Assembly (NCBI RefSeq): GCF_028583425.1
Contig: NC_072797.1
Location: 19,378,001 to 19,442,000, forward strand
Direction of reading: 5' to 3'
DNA from: Eublepharis macularius
Taxonomy: Eukaryota > Chordata > Lepidosauria > Squamata > Eublepharidae
DNA: 64,000 nucleotides
Positions 42,101-54,100 of this stretch are shown in pieces (the stretch's first letter is position 1; every line of letters begins with the position of its first letter). The translations under genes and the position numbers were made by a program. The notes under the pieces were generated by a model. The model saw nothing but the letters and a program-made list of their open reading frames with translations. It was not told the DNA's origin and ran no database searches.

Positions 42101-45100
42101 TGGGCGATAAGGCTGAGACCTTCTCCACATGGGCTATTTGCCCTAGATCTGATGATATTTGGGAACAGGGGTCCTCCCCACCCCACTTCTCCACAGCATC
42201 ATGGTGCACCCTCGCAGCTCTCAAGTTTCCCACAACTTGTCCTCCAACTTTTGCAGCAAAGGTTTGGGAAAGATCACAGCAAAGACTGGATTGCTACTAC
42301 ATGGGCAGGAAAATTTGGACGTTCCTGGTATCACCCACATGGCAACCATTTTCTCTGCCCTTTCCCCCACAGCAGCTATCCCCATTCCCAGCCAGCGGTG
42401 AGAGGTGGAGTTTATAAAATTGGCAATTGAGTATTGTTATAACCATCTGTGTCAGGTGCTCTGAATTCCCAGCTTTCATTTAAAAAAAAAAAAATCTGCA
42501 GCCCCTTTTGTTGTGGAGATATAAGGGGAAAGATGTATCTCTTCAACAAAAGGGGCTAAACTTACCTTATTTCAAGAAATGAAAGCTGCGAATTCAGGGA
42601 ATCTGACACACAGATTGCTGTAACCTTATAAGGCTGTAACAATATTCAACTGCCGATTTAAACACACACACAGATACACAAAGAAAAAGCTCCAGTGACC
42701 GGGGGTGGGGTAGGATGGCAGCTGCCAGTGGTAGGGAAAATGCAGGAAAAACCACCTGGCGGAAATCCCGTTGCCACTGCACTGCACTTTATCAGCAGCA
42801 GCAACAGGGAAAAACTGGTCCCAATGTGAAAAATAAATGTATGTATTTATTTTCCTTCATTTATACCCTGACTTTCTACCCAATGGGGAACCAAAGTGGA
42901 TTACATAATTCTCCTTTCCTTATTTATCCTCACAACACCCCTGAAAGGTAGGTTAGGTTGAGTGTTCATAACTGGCCCAAGGTCACCTAGGAAGCTAACG
43001 TAGCAGAGTGTAGGCTTAGGTATGTTTTGAAATCACTAACACTGACTGTGGATGCGATCTTCTACATCCTGAGGCTCGGTTCTTGCCCAAAGATTAACCC
43101 AAGTGTAAGCCCTTAGCCCCCCCTGTCCCTAGAAATGAATGACAGCCTAGCTAAAAATTATAAAAGTTGGGTCCAGTGTGTTATTTAAAGGCACAGGCTA
43201 CATGCAGCTGGTCTGGGCCTTAAATATCCTGCCTGGAGTTCCAGGGAAGAGGATATAAATCTAAGTAATTGAATTGGAAAGAAAATGTGGCCAAAACACC
43301 AGAGATGGCATGTGCGGCACAGAAGAGCGCCCCTCTTGAATCCAGCTCCAGGGGTGTTTGGACAGCAAGACGTTCCTGAAACTCTTCCCCACCATCAGAA
43401 GCCAGATTTTGAACAGAAGGATGGCAGAAGGCAGTACAGAGCTTGTGGGTGGGGTCCATATGGATGCTAGCATTAGGACACTCTTGTTCTCCGTGCCTGG
43501 AGACGCTGTTTGGTTCTGAGGAGAAATGGGGCAAGGCCAGGTTGGTTCCCCACCACTGATTTGTCTGAGGCAACGTCCAGCATCAGCTAGGAAAGTGGGG
43601 CTGGAGAAACATGGAAGAAGGACTGTGTGAGAAAAGGGCAGCCACTCTTCAAGTCTTTTAAATCATAATAAAACAAGAAGAAAAGAGGGTCTCTTCAAAC
43701 TACCTTTTTGGAATGGAGCAAAGTAGCATCAAAAGAAGCCTGGCCAACGGCCTGCATAAACCAAGTGCCTCACAAAGACCTCAAACATCCCCCATAATCC
43801 CTTGCAAGGTGCTGGGGTTCTGTGGAAGAGGGGCTGAGGTTTGCATGGGGAGTTTCCCCTGAAGACACTGGCTCAGCAAAGCTGTATTGCCACACTGGGA
43901 ATAGAAGCTACAGCCTAAGACTCCAAGGCAGGCAAAGCCATTGAAGGAAACAAGAACTCTGTTTTTACTCTCCCTGCCACTTACTGGGTGGAGTTCGTAC
44001 ACCAAGGCTGACACAGGCGATTTCAGGACTCGGTCCACCACGTCGCACACAAGGTCCTCCAAACGGTTCAAGAGGTCTTCGTAGGTCATGAAAGGACACT
44101 CAGCTTCAATGTGTGTGTATCTGCAGGAGAAAATGGAGCCTTCTGAATCAAGTAGAATGGAAACTAGTTGTGTTCTGCCAAACCTCTCCTGCCCAGCTAT
44201 GAGACAGCTTTGCAGAAAAATCCTCAGAAGACACTAGACCATATTATTTTGTATTGGACCACTGGAACAAATAGTGTAGAATGTCAGACTATCATCTGGA
44301 AGGCCCGGGTTCGAATCCCCACTCTGCCACTGAGGCTTGCTGGCTGACCCTGGGCCAGCACAAACTCTCAGCCTAATTTACCTCACAAAATTATTGTGAG
44401 CACAAAATGGAGGAGGGGGAAACAACGTAAGCCACTCTTGGGTCCCACTAGGGAGAAAGGCAGAATATAAACAAAGTAAAAATAAAATAAATAAATCCAG
44501 ACAGTTTTCTTGCTCAGTCCTATTCAGTCCTTATGACAACTTGCTCCCACGTGTCTTATGTCCCACCAGGTCCCGTAATTCCCAACAGAGCCATTTTTCT
44601 CCCTTTTTCACAAACTGGTTGGATCCAACACAATGTCTAGCAGGCACTAGTTCTCAAAGCCTTCCAAGCCAGTGAAAAGCCAGGAAGTAAAAATACAGTC
44701 TCTCCTATTTTTTGCTTGCTTGCACAGTACCACACAAGACCTATTCTCTCCCCCAGAGTGCTCTTACTCAGCCAGATGCCGGCGTGTCCGAGACTGCTCA
44801 GCTCGGTATGACTGAGCGACGCAAAACGTGTCCCCCAAGGCCGGGATGCAGGTCTCCAGGTACAGCTGGGATGACTGCGTCAGATATGCCTCTTCCCCAA
44901 AATAGTCCAGTTTGAAAAGAGTTGAGCCTCCTTCGACCTGTGTTTGGACTAATGTTGGTGGGGTGATCTAGAAAAGAAAAGTTATCATAGAAGGCAGTTA
45001 TCACAGATGTCCCCCTCTGTGGGGCTAATGGATCAGGTGTTTTCATACAATAATATAATAACACAATAATAATAAAATAGTAATACATATAATACAGAAG

Positions 45101-48100
45101 CCGATGACAACCTCTAATGAAAATCCCAATCTTTGATGATATTTCTAGCACTCATGGCTGCAAAAGAATGTTTTATATGTTCAGGTCTTGCTCTTGTGAA
45201 TTTAAAAGATTACTTTATAAGTTCAGAATTTGGAAATACTTCTTTACAGTTAATATATGAAATGCATGAAGGAATCCCCAAAGTTAAAGGTTATTTGGAG
45301 GCACAGACAAAAAGGTTTAATGCACAGCAGAATAAATGCCCCCCTCCAACCTTTCCACGAGATTTCAGCACATCTATGTAGAAACCAATTGAGCAGAAGA
45401 TGCCACTGAATTGGTTCCAGCCATACTGGTCATTTCTGATTAGGACAGCAATTATGGATGGAGAGCAGGTCTGTCTTAGCACAGGGTACGCCAATCTCTC
45501 CACAACATTTCAAGATGGTTTTCTAAGAGACAGCAAATTTATTTCTTTAAGGAGTAGAAGATGAACAACCTCCAGGGTGCAGAAGTGCCCCTTTCAGGTC
45601 CGTACAGACACATGTACTTACTTCATAATAGCCCCGGTCGAAGAAGTGGTCCCGGAAGCACTGGACCACCGTGGAGCGCACCTTCAAGATTTTGGTCAGG
45701 GTATCCCCTCGAATCATCATGTGGCGGTTGTTCAACTGCACGTCCACCTCCGACTCTTCGTTGACCAAGTTATCGACTCCACCGGCCGGAGCCAGGCCGA
45801 TGAGCTCCCAATAGTCGCAGGACAGCTCGTGGCCTCCGGGAGCCTGTGGGGTTTGAGCGGGATGAGAACACGGACCCAAGAACCCCCCCAAGGACAGGCT
45901 CGGTCAGAGCCATGAAACTGCTGAATTCTGGGCTCGGGGCTCCAGGAACCAGCTGAGTGTTGTCTGCTCAGGCAGGAAGCAACTTTTTGGAATCTCTGGC
46001 AGAGAAAGGTTTTCCCCCACACTTCCTATCCAAGAGCCGTATTTATTTACAACAATATTCTGTGTTTCTACCCAAACAGGGCCACCTGTTGCAAAGCAGT
46101 CATGCTCAGTGGTAGAGCATCTGTGTGGCAAGCAGAAGGTCCCTGGTTCAGTCCCCAGCTTCTCCAATTAAGAGAGATCGGGTGGTAAGTAGGTGACGTG
46201 AAAGACCCCTGCCTGAGACCCTGAAGAGCCGCTGCCCGTCTGAGCAGGCCATACTGACTTCGATGGACAAATGGTCCGATTCAGTACAAGGCAGTTTCAT
46301 GTGCCTATGTGCCCACCAAGGCAGCTAACAATTAAAAGCAGAATATCAATAACACCTCATAAAATCAATTCAAACAAAAAATAAAATAATAGTGATTAAA
46401 ATAAGGATGGTAGGAGAGGTCATCAAGGGAACACCAAACCATACCCAAAAATGCTTCACCTGCGAACAGAAGACACTGGTAGAGCGGGGTAAAGCGGGGC
46501 AGTCCCATGAAAATACTCTATTATACCATTGATACTACGTCTAATATCACAGCGTATTACTCAGTGCAGGCTTACTACTCCTCCGTAGGCCTGGGTATTT
46601 TTCACGCTAATATTCCTGCATTGTGTACTCCAAGAGCTCCCCCTGCTGGTTTCCACCAGCACACATTCCCTGAAGAATAGACACAATTATTTTAGTGGGA
46701 AAGCATACCGACTAATTAATGCAAGTTATGAATCAAATTCATATTTTGCAATGATAAAAGTAGAAGGGGGAGAAAATGCCCTCAGAACCATGTTAATCTT
46801 TGAAAAAACATTCCTCTTGGGGAGTAAAAACCAACCTGGTAATCATTGAACTAAGCGATTAGGGGAGTGGTGGGAAGAAAAATGGGGCATCCAGAGAAAT
46901 CAGATGACCTATAGGGATGCTACATACCTTTCTAGCCTTCTCTCTGTGTGGTCCTATTTGGAAGCATGCAGATATTCTGCCTTGAGTTGGAAATATGTTT
47001 TCCGAGCCAAATGTTAAATAAGTGACAGCCCAGAGCAAGAAAAACCCTCCAATTCCCATGCGAGCCAAACCTCCCCTTACCTGCTTGCCTTCAGGGACCA
47101 GGTTGAGCGTTCCATAGACGGCAACGGTGCTCTCGGTGGAGAGAAGGACCCCATTGTAGCACTGGCACTACGAGGGACAGAGAGAAGATCATTCAACCCA
47201 GGTGGTCTAAGGTTTTCCTTTGGACTGAAGGAAGGCGGGATGCAAACTCTTACTTCTTCTCAAAGAGTTGACACTCCTCCTTATCGTCCCCAGAGGTGCA
47301 CAGACAGGCATTTAAATACTTTCCTTGTTGCTCAACTTTTCCTGCAATCTTCTCTTATGGCTCAGCTCCCCACCCCCAGTTCTGTATGAGCCCGGCCACA
47401 TACCTTGCCAGATTTGTGCCTTTGGTTCCCCAAGGCAGAGACTTTAAGGGTAAGGATGACTGGAGCCCTGTCTTACTGTCTTTTAGAAATTGTTTTATAT
47501 ACTTATTGCTGTTTTTATCTGTTTTTAAAGTAGTAGGTTTACGTATTTTATATACGTTGTATTCTGCTCTGAGCCAGTTTGTGGGGAGAGCCGATTAGAA
47601 ATATAAGAATAAATACATCATCATCATCAGGTAGCTCCAGTGCTGCTGTCAAAGGCCAAAGGATGCTGTGTACCTGGAACTTCACAAGGGGATAGCAAAA
47701 CTCACTTACCAGTTCATCCATCAAGACGCACTGAAGAAAGCCTGTGCCATCTCTTAACACGATAAACATGAGATTTTTTCCTAGCCAGAAAGAGAAGGAG
47801 AGAGAGCGATAACACTCGATATTCCTTTTGTTCAGCAACTTCCTTCCCCTCCTCTCCTTCAGTGTCTACTCGAATGAAAAGCAGAGGCTTAAGCGGCCTA
47901 TTGGCCTTCTGTCTCTCACAGACAGAGGCTCCCGGCTCAAGCAGCCAACTTTCCTGGAAAGCTATACAAAAAACAGAGACAATGGAGGCAGGGGACCTGC
48001 AAGTGAAGTTGTGTGATAAAACAACCATTGCAGAGGGCGGGCAACATGCTCAGGAGGAAGGAGTAAGGGGCACAAATTATTGAGACATTCTCCGCAGTGA

Positions 48101-51100
48101 GGTGAACACCTGCTATTCAAAATTATCCCTCGTTTCCTCAGAGAACTGTAACTACCAAGCCGTGGAGAACCATGACAGTGAAATCATTTTAAACCGCTAT
48201 GAGAGACAGCATGGAGTAGTTTTTGGTATGTCAGACTAGGCTTGAGAAGATACAGGTTCGAATCCCTCCCCTGCCACAAAGATCATTGGGTGATTTTTAG
48301 GCCAGTCACTCTCTCTGTCTCTCTCTCTGACCTATGTTACAAGGAGTTGTATGAGGAAAAAATGGAAAAAGGGAAATCACATTGGAGCAAAAAGGGGAAC
48401 AAGCAGGCAAACAGGTCCATTCTACGATGTGAGACCATTTTTAAAAAGTCTCCATACGTGACCCATTTTGGAGCATACAAAGGCAATACAACTCAAAATG
48501 GCAGCTCCTAGGCTTTGGTTGGCTTTTCCCAGACCACCCACCCCACAGATCCTTGAAGAGTTTGCAAAGATGGTAGCGGGGAAGGAGGCTTGCTCAACTG
48601 TACTTTACATTTCCTAAACTCCTCCAAGGGTAAAATGTTTTTCCACTTCCTATACAGATTTGGTTCTTTTTAACTTTCTGCTCACCTTGTCTACGCAGTC
48701 TGTGGACCCAGCCGAAGATTTTTACTCTCTCTCCTCTGTGGGCCTCCAGAGCACGGATTTTTACCTGTTTAAAAACAAACAAAACACTATTGTTTCAAAA
48801 TCAATTCACCGTATAAACATATAGGGAGGGATATTTTAAACACAATATCTAGAATACACAAGGTGTATCTTACATTCCAGTGGTTGTGTTAGTCTTTTAC
48901 AACCAAACAAAATAAAGAATCTTGTAGCATCTTAAAGATGAACAGATTTCTTGAAGCATAAGCTGTCAAGAATTAGAGCCCACACTATCAGATGTCAAGA
49001 ACACTTTGGATTCAATCTAACAGTACTATGCTAAAGTGAGTTATACCCTTCTAAGCCCATTGACTTCAATAAACTTACAAAGATGCATCTCGCTTAAAAC
49101 TTATTTCATTTACTTCAGTTACAGCCTGCCTTTCTCACCATGACTCAAGGTGGCTTACAGAATATAGAAGAAAACAATGCATCCACACAGTACAAGATAT
49201 TCAATAAACAATGCTATAGGTTTCAAATTACAGAATTGGAAAACAATCCAAACAAAAACCTGTCGAAGGCGTGACATACCATAATGCAGAAAGTGAGTTA
49301 CAAAGGCAGAAGACAACACAGTACAAGCCAAGAGATACATGCAAAAACAGCGAAGCACACGCGTATCGGATGGTATATTTAATTCTGAACGTGTCTACAG
49401 AGTATGGATTAACAGATTCGCAAAATGGAGTTAGGGACAGATGGGAAGATTTCTCTACAAACCTGAAGGAAGTCCCAGGTTTGTAGAAAAATCTGAGATT
49501 TTTTTTAAAAATCAGGAGATTAAAGCTCCTCAAAAGAATAGAACATTGCCTGTAGCTTTAAGAAAAGAATGCTTACTGAGCTCTCAGTGGCCATTTTGAA
49601 GGTTGGTAGGCAACCACAGCCATATTGCTGATCAAACCTTGGTTTCTGTAATTTGGAGGCCTGGGAAAGGTCCCATTGCCCTCCCTTGTCACGTCTCCTG
49701 ATGGAAGAAGACTAGCTGCAGTCAGACCTGGTGATGACCCCTGGAGACTCAACATCCACACAACTGGGATGTTGTGCCTGTAAGTTGCAGCCCCCACTGT
49801 GCAACCAGGCCAGACTTTTCCCAAGGAAAGGCTATCAAGGGGAGGGGAGGAGCGGAAGTTGAAGATGGGGACAGATAAAGGTAGGTTGGTGGATGGGTGG
49901 AAAGGAGAGAATGAAGCAGGAAATGGGGAGACACCCCTAGGGATGGAAACAGAATAAACAGAGGGCAAGAGCAATACAGAGGAAAATGAAATCCACCCGC
50001 CCCCCCAGGCAGTCCTTGCGGGCCCCCCTGCTTCTTCCTTTAGAAAAACCTCTTGATTTCACTACAAATCTATTTGTCTTCCAAGTGTTATACATATCAT
50101 CTTTCAGGCTGAAAAAACACCACAGAGAGAAATTCTTTAATCATACATATATCATGCTTTATTGGACATAAGCAAAACAAATTCAAATATACGTAACTGC
50201 AGTTATTATCCACAAATCCAGTATACCCAACTATGAACCTGGAAGCCAGTTTAGATCCTCACAGAGCACCCTCCTGATTATTTCCTCACATAGATCTATT
50301 GGATCACTCTTTTCCAGCTGGAACTACCTTGTGAGGAAGTCAGAAAGGTATTTACACTGGCCTAGTTCTACAGTTTTTTTAAAAAGAGGGCTTTTAATGG
50401 AGGGTAATCTCTGGTCAACCTTGTGGTTGAGGAAGGGCTGTACATAGATGAATTGTTTTTCAGTTGTTTAGGCTTGCTTTTCATTAGGCCAGTGAATACA
50501 GGTTTTCTAAAGCCATCTTGAACTGTCATTGACAGTGGGAAGGGAGGATATAAACTTTTACAGAAATAAATAAAATAAAAATATAGAATTTATACTATGG
50601 TTGTTGTGGATTTTCCGGGCTATATAGCCGTGGTCTTGGCATTGTAGTTCCTGACGTTTCGCCAGCATCTGTGACTGGCATCTTCAGAGGTGTAGCACCA
50701 AAAGACAGAGATCTCTCAGTGTCTTTTGTGACACTGTGACACAGAGATCTCTGTCTTTTGGTGCTACACCTCTGAAGATGCCAGTCACAGCTGCTGGCGA
50801 AACATCAGGAACTACAATGCCAAGACCATGGCTATACAGCCCAGAAAATCCACAACAACCATCGTTCTCCGGCTATGAAAGCCTTTGACAATACATAGAA
50901 TTTGTACTGTTCTGTAAAAAAAAATGTATCCTGAATTTTCTAATGTTGTAAAATAAATTCTGGCTTGACCTGCTGGTCTGCACACCCCTGCTAAAATGCA
51001 CAAAACTTTTTCTTGCCAGGACACGGAATCCACACTCAAGAGTTGGTGGCAGGAGTGAAAATCCACCAGTCCATTGACATGAGGTGGAACAAAGGACAGG

Positions 51101-54100
51101 CAGGCAAACTGATTTCATCCATTCCAGCAAGCTAGACTGGGCAGCTTGTCAAAAGACACACACTCACAGCTAACAGTGTAATCCTATGCAGTTACTCCAT
51201 TCAAATCCACTGATCTTAATGCGTTTACAGAACGGAGTAACTCTGAATGGGACTGCGTTGTCAGTTGCCCTTTAACCGTCCTGTGACATAATCAGGATAG
51301 ATTTTCCACCACCCTTTCAACGCATGTTTATGGCCGGAGAGTCCACTCTGCCTTTCTCAGCATGATTCCAGAGGCTTATGCAAGTGTTATGCTTGGAACT
51401 TCAGTGGCCATCTAGAAATAGTCGCACTTTTCTAAAGACTGAAAACTCAGCTCAACTCGTATTAACCTTTAGGGTGGGCATTCACCTTTCGGGGTACCCC
51501 GCTGCTCTTTCAGGGATGTCAACTGTAAGACAAATGCATGCCTGAAGTTTCCTGATTTCTTTGCAAGCTTTAGAGCTTTACTCACACATTTGGGCTCTGG
51601 AAGACCGGGGTCATTCTCAATGATTATTTTCTTAGCTTCCTCCAAGTTCTTTTCACGCCGCAATGCATCTTCTGCCTGTATTTTTTTTTTAAAAATTATA
51701 CAACTAGTAATTTATTCTGTTATATATAATTCAAGTCAAGTTGAATTAAACTCATTAAAGAACAATGGCATTACATTCAATGGGAAGCCGACTGCAGTTA
51801 AGGGAGTTTATGTCCAATGAATCTGAAAAGACTAGCACAATCTGGACAAAAAGGTCCAGAAACTTTTTGAGAATCTTGGTCTAAAATAAAGTGTCTAATC
51901 CTTATCCCTGCAGAGATCTATTGGAATATCAGAGAGGCAAGGGGGGCTTATTTTATCCCAACAATCATCCTGTGAGGTAGGTGGGGCTGAGAGAGCTGTG
52001 ACTGACCCAACATCACCAAGCTGGCTTCGAGCAGAAGAGGAGTAGGGAATCAAACCCAGATCTCCAGATTAGAGTCCTGCTGCTCTTAACTACTGCACCA
52101 AACTGGGAGAGAGTACTGATCTTGACAGATCAATAGGTCTGGCTCAGTAGGAGGCAGTGCCATGTGTTTCTGTGTGCCATGGGTAGCCAGAGTTCATTTC
52201 TACCTGGGATTACTTAAATGACATTCCACGCAAGGAGGGAGGGAACAGAAACATACAGAAGCCCCACTACAACAGCCCAAGTTCACACACTTAGCACTGG
52301 CTAAACATGACATCTGACGGCATCCAAAGTACAGCAACAGATACAACAAAGGGTTTGGACATGGGCTCGGTTCGCACATCATGCATGGAAGATCTGCAGC
52401 TCAACACCAACGTTGATTGCACTGAGGAGGTCTGTGTCATGATATAGCACAAACGTAGGGATTTAAAGTGCAGCGTTACGCATGAAAAACTTTGTATATG
52501 GAGTGACCAGACTGCAACCAGACACAGAGCAAGGGCAAAGTTCCAGCAATGACCACTTTTGCCTCACCAGCCCTACATTTGACCCAGGCCTTTTTCACGC
52601 ATGCAAGGGATCATTTTGCGGCCACAGTTGCCAAATAAAGAGGGGTACATGTTTGAAGCAGTTTGGGGGCAAGTTGATCTCTCTGTCTCTTAGGACGTTG
52701 AAGGAAGGAATCAGAAAAATTCATTCCAACCTGCCTTCAAGGTAGGGCACGAGAAAGGTAATACTAATAGCAATTCTGAGACTAATCAACTCGGTTTCCC
52801 GAACCCACCTCTTTCTTTTCTCGAGCTTCGGTTTTCATGAGTTCTCTCTGCCACTGTTTCCTGGCGTTCTTGAACTGAGTCTTGGAAATAACATCCCATC
52901 TCTAAGCAGAAGGAGACAAAAACAGCAATGATGGTTTTCTGCTCGCTGGTGAAAAGCAAATCTTGACAATGCATAAAAGAGAAGAATTCAAATTTACGCC
53001 ACCTCATTTTCTTTGTTGGAGTCCACATAGATTGTAGGAAATGGCTCCTTTCCTACTGCCAGCAAAGCCTTTAGAAGAGGGAAAGGGAAAAAGATAAAAA
53101 TGAGTTTTGTTTTTTAAAGATAATTGATGCTTACAGGTCACAGATTTCCCCGTTAACCTCTTATACAAAATTTTCCTAATTATTATCTAAAGGCTGGATT
53201 CACATAGCATCCTGCTCATCTATGACAAGAGGCTGCCATTAGCTTGCAGGCACACACCCAAGTATATAAGTGTAACCTCTGAACTGGGCACTCCTGAACA
53301 CTGGGTCAGTTCCTGTATACTGTTATGGAGCTCATTTTTCCAATGGCCATGAACACAGAAATTATAAGATACCATCAACCAAGGGGACACCAAGTTTGCA
53401 CATTACATTTTTCAATGGGAGTACAAACTCCCAGGCACCAAGACAGAGCTGCTGTAGCACAGTGGTTAAGTGGTTGGGCTGCAAATCAGCAGGCTGTTGG
53501 TTTGAATCCCATGACTGCCATGAGCTCTGTAAGTGGCCTTTGCATAAGCCACTCCTCTCAGCCCTGGCTCCCCAGGAGGATTGTGGGGATAATAACAACA
53601 CTGACTTTGTTCACTGCTCTAAGTGGGCACTGATCTGTCTAGAAGAAGCAGTTACGATTATTATTGCCGCTTTCATTGGCTGTGTGAGCTTGTCCTCAAA
53701 TACAATTAAGGTCTGAAATGTATCGCAGCCCAACCCAGGGATAAGATGCTGTTTTGTTGTCAGTTATCTGGACGTGAAAATGGTACCTTCAAAGCTGTTT
53801 TGAAAGGCTTCTCCTTCGTTCCATTGCCTTCGAAGTCACATCCTTCTCGATCTGAGACGTACATTTCTCCTGTAATAGCACACAGAGACTTTCATCTTGT
53901 TGGTTGTTTCGTAAACACACACAGAGCTCAAGTTAGAGAAACCCAGGGCTTTTTTTCAGCAGGAACACGGTGGAATGGAGTTCCAGAAGCTCTTGAAAAT
54001 GGTCACATGGCTGTTGGCCTCGCCCCTGATCTCCAGACAGAGGGGAGTTGAGATTGCCCTCCGTGCCGCTTGGCGGCGCGGAGGGCAATCTCAACACCCT

